Positions 32,169 through 44,100 of a stretch of DNA of 64,000 nt are shown in pieces. The translations under genes and the position numbers were made by a program. Within the stretch, counting starts at the first letter, position 1. Every line of letters begins with the position of its first letter. The notes under the pieces are model-generated. The model was given only the letters and a program-made list of their open reading frames with translations, was not told where the DNA came from and did no database searches. The DNA is taken from NCBI GenBank assembly GCA_019671135.1, contig JAHRHY010000003.1:1922001-1986000 (forward strand), read 5' to 3'. This DNA is from Linnemannia hyalina (taxonomy: Eukaryota; Mortierellomycota; Mortierellomycetes; Mortierellales; Mortierellaceae).

Positions 32169-34759
32169 TCAAAGCTTCAACTCGCCATGCTTTTTCAACA
32201 GGGGGCGGATATACTCTTCATATCCATCACACACCTCGCGCCGGTTCAGAGGCTCAGTCTGAGCCTTGTCCCAAAGACGCTGATAGGCATCGCCATCACT
32301 GGCTCCTAACGCCGAGTCCAACAAAAAGTCCGGATGATCAAACGCATCGACCAGTCCCACCGCCTGGTCAGCAATACTGGCAACCAACGACTTGACTTGG
32401 GCACGCAGGGATTGACATTGGGCGGGGCTGAAGTAGGCGTCCTCGGTGAAGTCAGCAAGGTTGGTCTGGATGGTGTGGAGGGCATGGAGGTTCGAGAGAC
32501 GCTCAAGGATCGCGATCGCCTCGGGGGTAGCACGACGTTCCTCGTCTGCCTCGGGGTTACGGGCTTCACGGATGGATTGGATGAACCAAAGGACCATGAC
32601 GTACTGTGCGTGAGCGTGTGAGATGCGATAGCACTCGATGTTGTGGTCCGACCAGGTTGTTGACTCCATGCCGCCAGCGGCATCGACAGCATCGCTCAAC
32701 TCTGTGGCCAGACGAGCACAGCGGTGTTCAAAGACCGTCAGTTGGATGTCGGGGTTGAGCCAGTCCTCAGCCTTGGTGACCACGCATCTGGCGTGTGCGA
32801 ACGAGTCTCTGTTGAGGGCAAGGAGGAGGTACTTGGAATAAGGTGTGACCTTGCTGGGGGTCGTGCGAGCAGTCTTGACCTCCTTAAGCAAATAGCGGGC
32901 CATCTGCTGGGTAAGTACGTAGTTGTCGCCCTCGTAGGTGTTAGAGGGTACAATCGAGGCAAACATGTGCGCCAGACCGGTAAAGTACGAATAACCATGG
33001 CCACCCATCAACTTGCGACATTCTTCAGCGCCAGCTGCAGCAATGGTGGTGCAGTAAGACTTCAGTGCGGACGATGTAGCATGGACCTCGGCCAGGGCAT
33101 CGATGTTGCCCGATGAGAGGCCAGTCATGAGCCCAATGTACATCTCCATCATGACGGATCCCGCAGCAAAGAGGGCGTAGGATTGGGCGATCATGGGGAA
33201 GAGACGGTTCTGAACCATTGGGTAGTTGATGACCTGGGTCTCCAGACCAGGGTTGATATCGGCGTCGTTGCGCTTGGTTGGGTTGTTGAACTGGCGACGG
33301 ACGGTCAAGTAGCGGGTCGATATGGTTGTCGCACGTGAGAGGTGCAGGGCCATCTGGCGAATAAGGACCGAGCGCAACAACACCATTGAGCCATACGAGA
33401 GCTGTTATTGTTCAGAAAGCAATATAGTATCGCTGTAAGTAAATGTGGTGTATGCATATCATTCATCTTGTAGGATATTGGTAATAGGGGTACCGTACCT
33501 TGGCGTGAGGGGGCTTGGTGTAGACACCGTCCCTGGAGACCTTAGAGAATCGCATCAGCATGTTCTCGCGAGGGATTCGGTATTTAGTGAAGCGTGCAAC
33601 TAGCAATTACAATCGAAGAGAGCATGTCAGTTATCATTTCGTGCGCAAAATAACTAAAATGACGAATACGCCGAGAGGATTGATGAGAACTTACATCCGT
33701 TTTCCATCTTGTTGAAGCCTCCATACGCCTTGGGTCCAATATCTCCAACTTGGATGCCAGGAAAAGGCTTATGGTCGTCCAAAGAGCGGATGGGGACCAC
33801 AAAGACATGAGCACCATAGTCCTTGCCAGCAATAATCAGCTTGGCCTGGACGACAGCGTGAGTGCAGATGGCGCCAAGACCTCCGATCCACCACTTTGCG
33901 GCCGTGAAGGTTGTGCTGTTGATCTCCCATTCATCCGTCTCCTGGTCAAAAGTGGCGGTGGTTTCGAGCTGGGAAAGGTTGGATCCGTGACCCAGCTCTG
34001 TTTGGGCGTAGCATCCGATAATTTGGTACTTTTCGGCGAGAGGGATCCACTTTTCAATTTGTTCATCGCTTCCCTGCGAGTTGATGACCGGGATGAATGC
34101 TATTATGGTTGAAAACATGAGTGTGGAAAGCGACATTGTTAGGTTGCTAAGTTGACATTGCTCTTTGCTATTTGTCCAACATCATAAATACATTAGAGTC
34201 CTACCTCCGTGATGGAGAAGAATCTATTCATTTGAAAGGCAGAGGCCCAAGAAGAAGAGAAACGGAGTTAGAATCAATCGAAGCTATGGTGCGGCACCTG
34301 CTTTCATTACAAGGGTATTGGCAGAACTTACAGGGAGGCTGTCATCGATGGCCTCGACCATGCTAGCAAAGTCCAGGTCGTTCAGTTCGTGCTCCATCTT
34401 GATCTCGGCCAAACGAGTTGACATGGCAATACCGCGCTTGACCGCATCGGTATGGTTCAACCAGGGCCTACACGTAGGACAATCAAAATTGGCAATGTCG
34501 GTATCACTTTCTGCAGTAGCACCTCTTGTTCGAGGCCAATACAGATACAACCACGCGTAGCGGAGCACATGAAATCACTGGTAACGTACCAGTCCTCCTT
34601 ATTAAAAATGGGCTCGCGAGCAATGAGGTCTATGATGTATCGACGCTGCTCGACGTTCGCGGCGCCTCCGTAGAGGTAGTTGGTCATGTCGGTGATATCA
34701 AAGTTGGTCTTTGTCCTGGCCTGGGCCAAGTCCTTCTTGTTCTGGGATGTCTGTGCCAT
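32169..34759 (-). CDS. POX1: Peroxisomal acyl-CoA oxidase, six exons
   Basis: Minus-strand exons 34759-34590, 34467-34332, 34223-34205, 34099-33695, 33599-33499 and 33401-32169 join in phase to 687 residues, the usual acyl-CoA oxidase size. Landmarks: CYAQTELGHGSNLSQLETTA (FAD/substrate region), KWWIGGLG, YRIPRENMLMRF, RRQFN, and the C-terminal half with CRKLMGGHGYS and NTYEGDNYVL. The family catalyses the first oxidation of peroxisomal beta-oxidation, making trans-2-enoyl-CoA and H2O2. Exon 3 is only 19 nt (ILLHHG) yet is required for phase and for the conserved LHHG/FIPVINSQG block. The C-terminus ends GELKL; LKL is not a canonical SKL-type PTS1, so peroxisomal import may use a weak PTS1 or another route. 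An upstream start in the same frame has no ATG support; ATG at 34759 opens MAQTSQNKK. Confidence 0.95.
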
Positions 34760-35741
34760 ATTTTTTTCGATCGTTCTGTGCGATAGATTATTATTAGTCA
34801 ATTGAGGCGGAGCGCGTAAGGAAAGAAGAGGGAAAAGGGTTAATGGAGTGTCTTGACCGAGGGAGGTGATGGTGAATGGAGGAGAGCAATGAGGAAGACG
34901 AATGAGAAAGTACAAAGTGAAGAAAAAAAGAAAAAGGACGGTTGCGTTTGTACTCTTTTCTATTCGCTCTCAGATGGTCGGCATTCTCTGTCTCGGCTGC
35001 CCTTGCAGCAGTGAAAACAAAGCAACATACTCCTTTTTCTGCCCAACATCAATAATAACATCCATGCGTGTCACTTTCGTACTTCCTTCCGAGGCTTGTG
35101 TGCGGGTGGCATTTGTTGTTGGTGCGCAACTCTCGTTTCCCCTTTTTCTTTCTTTGTTGTCAAAGAATTGCTTCCAAAGCACGGGTGTGGAGAGCGAACG
35201 CTCGAGGTGTGGAGTGAGACTCACTTTCGACCGCCGACACTCATATTTACTCATGCTAAGCCCATGTAAAAATTGGTGTTCTGTTTGTTTGTTTGTTTGT
35301 TTGTTTGTTGTTTGTTTGTTCGTTTGCACTCCTAAGCCGATGCGGTTATTCTCCCCTCACCTCGCTCCCCTGCTATGAGCAAGAGTTCTCGTAGTCTACT
35401 CGCTTCCCTGAATCAAGTCCTTTATCATAAACTTCTCGATTCTTGAGCCGCTCCCTGTTGTTAACTGCCCTTTTTACACACCTTCGGCCCTTCTTTGGAC
35501 GCGCGAACCAAAGCGAGTTCATGTTCGGTCCGACTGGGAGATATGTCATGTGATGTATCACCTGACGAATAAACGACTTGAGCAAGCAGCCTGGCTTGCT
35601 TTTGCATCACTCACAAACACACACCACAATCAGGAGCAAGGAACAGGAATCAGCACAACCACAGACGCGACAAGGGCACTGCAAGAAACAAGGGACAAGC
35701 GACAACAACAGCAACAACAACAGCAACAGTACTATACTAGC
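34760..35741. promoter_or_regulatory. Divergent promoter region POX1-DNAJC8
   Basis: About 1 kb between divergent genes. It contains a (TTTG)n tract and, just before the plus-strand ATG, repeated CAACAACAACAGCAACA leader sequence. No coding sequence recognised. Confidence 0.5.
35283..35325. repeat. (GTTT)n microsatellite
   Basis: About ten near-perfect GTTT units on the plus strand within the divergent promoter region. Confidence 0.85.
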
Positions 35742-36554
35742 ATGGCAGACATTGACATTGATCGGTTCTTGGAGGTGGAGGCGTCGGCCATTCAGAAGGA
35801 TGCCGAGGTCGAGCGTATCATAGCCTGCTTCAAGTTGGATCCATATGATATTTTGGAGCTGGATGTTGGCTGCGTAGAAAAGGACATCAAGATGGCATAC
35901 CGCAAGAAGTCGTAAGTGCTCGTTCATCCTGTTATATTGTGCTGTCTTCGTGCCATTGTGTTGATCTGACCCCATACTAATCTTAATTATCATGTTCCTC
36001 CTTTGTCCTTTAGGCTGATGATTCACCCGGACAAGGTCAAGCACCCCAAGGCACGAGATGCGTTCGACATACTCAAGAAGGCAGAGACGGACCTCATGGA
36101 TTTGGGCAAACGGACGTTCCTCAACAGTATCATTGAAGAAGCAAAGTTCGAGGTCAAGAAGGCCCAGCCGTTGCAGATGGCACCCACAGATCCCTTTTTC
36201 AGTTCGCCCGTGTACAACGGGCTGGTCAAGCAAAAGACCAAGGATTTGTTGATCGAGGTCGAGCTCAGGAAGCGCAAGCTGATGAAGAAGGAGATGGAGG
36301 CTGAGGGCGAGGTGGCGAGGAAAGCAGACGAGGTGATCACTGAGCGGAAACGGAAACAGGAGGCCCAAAAGGTGTGGGAGGACCAGAGGGACGACCGTGT
36401 GCAGGGGTGGAGGAATTTCCAGGCGGGCAAGACTTCTGGCGGCAAGATGAAGAGGAAGAAACCATCGACTTTCCGTCCTCCCAAGGCCGTTGCTGAGGAC
36501 TCGCTGCCCTACAGCAAGCGCCCCACCACCTCTTCTGCCTCTGAAGGCTTTTAA
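35742..36554 (+). CDS. DNAJC8-like J-domain protein (splicing-associated)
   Basis: Exons 35742-35911 and 36014-36554 join in phase to 236 residues. The J domain has YDILELD, then KDIKMAYRKKSLMIHPDKV with HPD at residues 61-63, followed by AFDILKKAETDL. The remainder is a long charged helix (KRKLMKKEMEAE, ERKRKQEAQKVWEDQRDDR) ending in a basic RKKPSTFRPPK segment, the same order and length as DNAJC8 and yeast Spf31, which associate with spliceosomes. It would act as an Hsp70 cochaperone in the nucleus. No signal peptide or membrane segment, and no zinc-finger or Gly/Phe region, so it is not a class A or B DnaJ. AATAAA follows the stop by 28 nt. Confidence 0.9.
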
Positions 36555-36581
36555 ACGTAGCTTTTATTCGTTAATGCAAGG

Positions 36582-36587
36582 AATAAA
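36582..36587 (+). terminator. Poly(A) signal of DNAJC8-like gene
   Basis: AATAAA 28 nt after the stop codon. Confidence 0.5.
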
Positions 36588-36982
36588 TAGCATGCTATGG
36601 TGCGCTTAAGGGTGCAATCGGTCCCCTAACATTTGTTCCCCTATTGACTTCTCTCTCTCCTTTATCCCCTTTCATTCCCTCCTCCCTTTCCCCATTGCAC
36701 GCGTGGACACAAACAACAACCTAGACCTCCTCTGTCTGTCTCCTTCGGAAGGTTATTCCTATATTTTAGTACTAGTAGCACATAGCACAAAAGGTAAAGA
36801 AAGTTCGATGGGAATACAGAGAAAGAACAAAGAACACCACTTGCACACTTGCAAATATAAAAGAAAGTAAGAGAGATAAACGCCCTTTGCACATCTCCGT
36901 CTTTTTTATTATTTTTCTTCCTCTCCCTCTCCTCTCAGTATACCCACCTTCCTCTTCTCCTTCACATAATAATCTAACCAGA
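36588..36982. promoter_or_regulatory. Intergenic region DNAJC8-GH81
   Basis: About 400 nt with TTCTCTC-type pyrimidine tracts (36645-36690 and 36900-36965) leading to the GH81 ATG at 36983. No gene seen. Confidence 0.4.
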
Positions 36983-39884
36983 ATGAGGCATTGCTTAACT
37001 CTCGTTCTGGCTATAACAATAGCCACCTCACTTCCAGGAACGCACGGCCATCCCCAGTCAACCATCATGGGAGTCGACTTCAGCACAGGATCTCTTGACC
37101 CGTCTGATCCCTTTTCAAGCTTACTCGGTCGAGATCAACTCGACGCCCATATCGATCGGTCCTCTATCATCCCCACACCCATCCCCCACAGCGCGACCAT
37201 CTTCGACGATTTCGACGACTTCGACAGCGACGATCAAAGCAGTGGCAACTCCACCGATGAGACTGTAACTCCAGAGCACTATGAGACAGACTGGAGGCGA
37301 CCAGATACTGTTCTAAAACCCATATCGACAGAACCGCCTCTTCCCCTCTTCAAGCAGCGCGATCATCCTGTCAAGCCAATGCGAGTTCGAGTCACCGACC
37401 AATCCAATCCCCAGCCGACAAACAAGTTTTATGGGAATCTGATGTTAGGCGACTCGCATGCTCCGATCTGGACACATCCTTACGGTTTGCGATGGGACAG
37501 GATTGAAAAGACACAAAATGGACTCTCTATCTCGCATATAGATGACTCCTCCAAGGCTTTTGGCCCTCCTGGGTTGAATGTTACCGCTTCGGAGCAACGA
37601 CCCCCAAAATACTACCTCAACCCATTTCTGGTCAGCGTGGGTATTTCTGCGACAGAGCTGGATGAGCGCCACGAAATGACTGTCGGAGACTTTAGCGAGT
37701 TTAGCTGTGCTGTCGAATTGACACCGGCAAGTGAGCAGGCCCTGGAGAGACAGGATCCACCTACATCAGTTCTTCGTGTTCCAGTTGTGCGAGGCATGGT
37801 GTTCCTTACAGCCCTTTACAAGGACCTGACACCCCAATTTTACTCCGACATTTTGATTCGTACCTTGACACTGGACCCGCAACCGATGGCGGATGGCTGG
37901 GTCAAGTACCGCTTCTTGATTGAGAATGGAGTGACATGGTTGTTGTACGCCAAACCTGACAGGAGCACGGATGGTCCCCTCCGACTCACGATGCGTGGTC
38001 AAGGTCTAGCAGTAGCGACATCGGGAAAGTTCACAGGGTTGGTGCAGATTGCGAAGTTGCCTGTGGGCATGGAGGACGAGACGGAGAGGGTGTACGACCT
38101 GTCGATGGGAGTATATCCGATGGAGGGGGAGCTAATTGTTCGACCCAGATATGTCAACAGGTTAGTAGCTTCATTTCGTGTTGTTGTGGTTTGTCGTGTT
38201 ATCTTCCCAAGATCGGAATACGGGGCACTCCCTTATGCATTTAATTTTGGTTCTGGTAATTCGATAGCCGGTCAGGAGGCTACAGGATCGATTGGAAGCT
38301 AGCCGGCGACACCACCAAGCAGTTCATACACTTTACTCTGCCTCATCACCGGGAGGCATTGACAGACAAGACCAAGCCGACTGTCCTTGTTTTACCTTCA
38401 ACAACCAAGGGAAAGATGATCGCATATACCGGGTCGAAATGGTATCTCCACGAACCAGATCGTCTTGCTCTCGACTTTTTGCCGGATGAGTGGGAAGACA
38501 CTGTGACGCCCGAGCAACTGGAAGTGATCAGGAACCAGGCCCGACGCGATATCGAGCGTGACTTTGACGAGGAAACCGATCTGGAATCGATGTACTTTGC
38601 AGGCAAGGGACTGGCCAAGTTTGCACTGTTGTGTCTGGTCGTCAAGGATGTGCTTAACGAGACAGACGAGACGCAGAGGAGATGTCTGGACAAACTGGAG
38701 AACGCCTTTGCGAGATTCTTGGAGAACAGACAGGCTTTCCCGCTGGTGTATGACAAGACCTGGCGAGGCCTTGTCAGTGTCCAAGGTTTGACAGACCATG
38801 GCGCGCTGGCTGATTTCGGTAATACTTGGTACAAGTAAGTCGTCGCTATTTCTTTTTTTGATTCCAGTGAGATGTGTTTAATGTGCACGTCGAAACAGGA
38901 CGATCTTCTTTATTTTCCTCTGTGGGTACTCGTGGACCGACACGACTCATGTTATTGTATCTTGCCCTTCACAAATAGCGACCACCACTATCACTATGGC
39001 TACTTTATCCATGCAGCAGCAATCGTTCGACATTTGGATCCCAACTGGAGATCAGACGAGTTGGTCGCCTATATCGATTCTCTCTTGCGCGACGTAACCA
39101 ACATGTCCACGAACGACAACCATTTCCCCAGGTTTCGCGCCTTCGACTGGTACATGGGCCACTCTTGGTCCCAGGGTATATTTGTGTCGCAGGATGGCAA
39201 GGACGAGGAGTCGACGTCGGAAGACATCAACCTGTACTATGGCTTGTCGCTCTGGGGTCGTGTCAACGACCGGCCAGATATGGATAACATGGGCGCCATG
39301 ATGTTGACCGTTGCTCGTCGAAGTATCCGGGCGTACTTCTTGCTGGAAGACGACAACATGAACCATCCGCGGGCGTTTGTGGGCAACAAGGTGACAGGTA
39401 TCTTGTTTGAGAACAAGGTCGACCACACCACTTACTTTTCGTCCCGTCTCGGTAAGTTTTCTACCCTTTTGTCGTTGCAATCGATTTGTTTTGTCTATTG
39501 CATCACACAAGCTGTTCGTTTGTTCAATAGATCCTATTTGATATTTTCCCTCTCTTCATTTCCCTCTTTTTCACCTCGCTCTTATCGTTCTTCTTTGATT
39601 CGACTGTAGAATGTATACAAGGCATCCAGATGATCCCAGCGACACCCGCGCTGCCGTTGATCCGCAGTGAAAAGTTTGTGAGGCAAGAGTGGGAGAGTGT
39701 GTTGCGATCGCGTGCTGAAGAGATTGACGACGGATGGAAGTCGATCCTGATGATGAACTATGCCACCCTGGATAAGGCTGGCGCCTGGAAGCACTTCGCA
39801 GAGTCCGAACGACCGGTTCAGTTGGACGACGGTATGACGCTGACCTGGGCCATGTTTTACGTCGCTTCCTTGCAGCCTACTTGA
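36983..39884 (+). CDS. GH81 endo-1,3-beta-glucanase, secreted
   Basis: Exons 36983-38160, 38268-38834, 38979-39451 and 39610-39884 join in phase to 830 residues. A signal peptide is clear (MRHCLTLVLAITIATSLPGTHG). An acidic Asp/Ser linker follows, then the GH81 fold from QPTNKFYGNLMLGDSHAPIWTHPYGLRW onward. The catalytic region has DHHYHYGYF with Asp583, and the acid pair Glu659/Glu663 in GKDEESTSE, spaced by four as in yeast Eng1/Eng2; WGRVNDRPDMDNMGAMML follows. The family cleaves internal beta-1,3-glucan bonds, in wall remodelling or glucan feeding. No carbohydrate-binding module or GPI signal is present. At the first intron the acceptor GATAG (exon start 38268) restores phase; the nearer CAG at 38275 would not. 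AATAAA lies at 39966-39971. Confidence 0.93.
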
Positions 39885-41111
39885 ACGAAAGATCGTCGTT
39901 GTTGCTTATCGCGTTCCACTTTTCCTTCTCAATGAAAATTTTTCTTAAGCAACATGCAAAATGAAAATAAAAGACCAAACACAGCACGAGGAGTTTTTTG
40001 TAGTGGATCGATTCAAGGATCGTCCTTTTTTTGTTTATTATTCTTTTCTATTGTTCTTGTCTTTTCTTGACGCATCGTTATGGCTTGATCTGTTGAACAT
40101 ATTCAAAGAGAAAAAGGAGGTTAATATCTAAGCGATACTTTTTTTTTTTTTTTTGTGAAAAGTGATGAGAGTTCATCTCGATCCTCTTTGAATGGAGTTG
40201 CGCGAATCCCTTTTTTTTTGCCCTTCAAGTAAACAGCACACTCGATAGTTTACACTACCAAAAATGATAGCAAGTAAACCATTGAGCGTGGTGTTTATGA
40301 AAATTGTATCAGAAAAAAGGCAATAAGTGGTTGTCCGCACGATTGTGCTCGGAACAGGTCTGTAAAATTTGCTTCATCAGGTCAATCTTGAGGGTGAAAA
40401 GGGTATGAAAAGGGCTGGACAAACGCGTGCTGAAAGAGAGATGGATGTGGATGGATGGAGGTGTGGGAATAGGAGGTGGGTAGGGTGCTTACCTGGAAGG
40501 TGGGAGAAGGATAAGGGAAACAACAAACACACGAATGCGTTGCCTTTAAATACTTGGTTCGGTCCAAGAAAAAGTTTTCTTCGCGCCTCGAAGTATGTGG
40601 CTTATGCATTAGGGTCAGGTGACAAGACGACTCCGTCCCCAGATGACTCCCACCGTTTTTCTAGGGTTTTCTATTCGGCGAATGATCTTCATTCTCTCTT
40701 CCACAGACAGACAAACTACACATCCACACTGACGCATCATATTGCTTCGCAACCGGCTTTTTTGACTAAAGGCCTTCTCGACTCTTCTATCAGCTCCTCC
40801 ACAGCGCCACATAAACAACAACATCCACTCCAACTGCTTCACCGGCACTTCTCTTTTTAATGGTCTTCGCATCGTTTTCGCCTTCATCGTTCACTTCCTT
40901 CTCTTCTTCGTCGCCCCTCTCGCCCTCCTTCCCCTCCTCCCTCTCTCCGTCTTCCCTCTCTCCTTCCCCCTTCACCTCAAAGACCTTCCTTGCTCCCTTC
41001 TAGCTATCTCTTTTTTGTTTTACTATTCCTTTGTCGTAACGCACAACGCAGACACCCTTCTTGCACCCTTTGGTCCTTCTTCTAACAACATCCACCCCCC
41101 TCTTCCGAGTG
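39885..41111. promoter_or_regulatory. Intergenic region GH81-SMG6
   Basis: Holds the GH81 3' UTR (AATAAA at 39966-39971), T-rich runs (T14 near 40139), and the SMG6 promoter. From about 40880 to 41000 the plus strand is heavily CT-rich, a recurring 5' leader pattern here. No exon recognised. Confidence 0.45.
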
Positions 41112-44100
41112 ATGAGCACAGCAAAGACAGGCTTGACAGTTCCATTCATCCCTGCAGACCCACCCTCAGCCTCCTCCTCAGCCTTGGGAGCCAAAGCCAA
41201 CCGTACCCGTAAACAACGAAACAATAACAACAGCAACAGCAACTGCACTTCAGGAAACAACAACAGCAGCGGTGCTCCTTCAAAGAAACTTGAAAAGAGT
41301 CCTTCGTTCAACTCCAACTTACAGAATGGCCTAAGCACCTTGGCCAGTGGTGCCGAAAGCACCAACATCAACTCTTCAACCAACAATAACAACAACAACA
41401 GCAACAACAACGTCACTGATAACCACAATGGTCATGGGAATAACCACCCCAATCCCTTGACCAACAACAACAGCTCCCCCAAGAACCACTCCCAGTCGCG
41501 CAACAGTCCCAGGAACAGCGGCAGATCCCGAGACAACAGCCGCCTGGCTGCCGACAGTCTTGATAGAGACATGCCTGGACGAGCCAACAACAATAACAGC
41601 TCGGGACGTCCGTCCGGACCCGCAGGTCGTCTCTTCGACCATAAAAGAGACCCTGTCCCAGTTTTACCAGCCTCGTCTTCTACCTCGTCCATGACTAATG
41701 GGCGCGCCGCCACGGGCAACTCCAGGAACCAAGGCTCGAACAGCAACAACCGACAGCAGCGACAGGGGATGAGTCAGCCACCTCAGCTTCAACGACTCTA
41801 CGACCCTAATCAGCCGCAGCACTCGCCCAACTCGCAGCCGCAGCCGCAGTCCCAAAAACTGTTAGAGTCCAACTATCCGGAGAACAGTTCCGCGACCAAG
41901 TCATCGGGGATTTCGACTACCGCCCCAGTCACGGCACCCGCCCCCAGAGGCACCACGGCAGCCTCCGCTCCTTCGGATGGCTTAGTCCGCTTGACCAAGG
42001 AAATTCAGCAGCTGGAGAGGAAGCTGATGGAGAAGCCAGGACGCCGCACTCTGGACAGTGACGATGATTCGGAGAGTGGCCACCGCAAGGATGAGTCTCT
42101 TGGCTGGAGCCGACGCATCGACAACTCCAAAAGGTACAATCCTAATTTTTTTTCTAGTTGTAAGGCCTGGAAAGCAGCAACACTCAACAAAATATGAATC
42201 ATAGCGCAAGTGATTGAAAATGGGTCATAGTTGCGGGCAAATTACAGAGGGGATATGCATGAAAAATCTCACGCCATTCGTCTCAAATATGCATCCCGTG
42301 TGTTAGTCTAACCATTTTCACCCCTCCTCTTGTCTTTCGTAGGTTGGCGTACAAGTACCTCAAGCTGATGCAGCTCGACTTCAAGTCGTCTCTCAAGCAT
42401 GAAATCGACACCCGATGCTGGAAACTGGCCATCTACCCACTTATCGAGACCTTCCGCGCTGCCCTTCGCAACGCAGAGCACACCAGCAACCTTTCGAGCG
42501 CAGGGCTTTGTCTTTCGGATTCGGACGAGGATCATTCTGAGAATATTCGACATTACTTTACCGAGTTCATTAGCGTCGCCCAGGTGTTTTATGCGGACTT
42601 GAAGACCACCCTTCAGCAATTGGAGGCAAAGTACGCGACGCCCAATGGCGGACTTGCACGCATTGTGCAAGTACCCCGATGGCACCGGTGTGTCGGTATC
42701 TTGGGCGACTTGGCCAGATATCGATGGTTGCACAAGCTCGACAGTGATGGCCCTTCCTTGCCTCCTACCGACTGGCTTGTTGTTGCGAGGCGCTATTATC
42801 GAGAGGCGATTGACCTTGGACCCGGCAACGGCAAGATGTACAACCAGCTGGCCCTATTGTCTGGGTGCCGTGGACTCGAGTCGCTCTACTATTACAGTAA
42901 AAGGTGAGTGAGCTCAAAAACAGGGGCGCTGCCGCAGGATGTCGCTGAGTTGATTTCGTTACGTTACAATTGTTTTTGCGACCAACTGACTCATTCCTTT
43001 CTATTAATTTTCCACGACCTGTACGTAGTTTGACTGTGAGGTCTTCTTTTGTTAATGCGCGAGAGACGTTGATGTCGTTCTTCTCGTCGAACGAGCAGAT
43101 TCAAACCTTGATCCAATCGAAGCAGACCTCCAAGGCTCGCCAGGCAGCTTTGGCCGATACCACGCGTCGAGACTGTGAGGGCTCTTTTCTCCTCCTTCAC
43201 GCCATGCTGTTTGAAAAGATCAACCTCGACAAGTTCGACAAGCGACACAGGACTTTTACTAAGCAGCTCAGGGTTCTTCACCAGCCCCGCTTCCCCGACA
43301 CCTCCGCCGATCAGCAATCTTTGGCCGTGTCTGAGCGATGGGACGTGTTTTACTTTATGTTGGCTGTCGTCAACATTGCGGCCATGTACGAGTTCAATTG
43401 GACTGCGTCCGTCTTGGCCAAGGCCAATACAACATTTGGCCAACTTCGCGATCACTTGGCCGCAGTCGCGACTCTCCCGTACTCGTCCACGTTGCTCTTG
43501 TCGACAATGGAGCAGTCGATGCAGCGATACCTGACAAGCGTCGGGAATACTCAGCGAAAGGTTGCCGTGTCGTCGTTGGAGGAGCAGCAGGGCTGGCTGG
43601 TGTACTGTCACACGGTTCTCGTGTGGATGGCTGGACGCCCCCTTGGATCTGGAAGTGACATGCTGAACAATTGGCTTGCATTGGCGAACCATGAGACTCT
43701 GCCGACCTTTTGGACGACTTTGGTTCAGTTCATGAACTACCATTGGAACGAGCTTTCGCCTTTTGAGCAGTCGGATATGCTCTCGGCTCTTTCAGAGGAA
43801 ATATCTGAGCAAGGATTAGCAGATCGGCAGCATAAAGCAAGCGAAAAGGTTTCGTTCCAGTTGTCGCTCCCACCCCTCGGCCAGGAGTGGGAGTTGCGAG
43901 GACTCGCCTGGTTGCCGACGAGCCGATACTCAGGCGCCATGTTCAAGGGTTTGCAGCCGGTTCTGGACGATGCCGATTTGAACGGCGGTAGCTTTTGGAA
44001 ACAGGAACCGCCAAAGTCGGAGCGCTTGTCTAAGCGCTTGGTCGAGCTGAGTTTGATTGCAGCTATGGTAAGTTCTTGGTTTCAGGCGTATTTCGTTGAA

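Noticed and set aside
38268..38290. Use of the CAG acceptor at 38274 in the GH81 gene
   Set aside because: It shifts the frame and destroys the YRIDWKLAG segment; the upstream TAG acceptor restores it.
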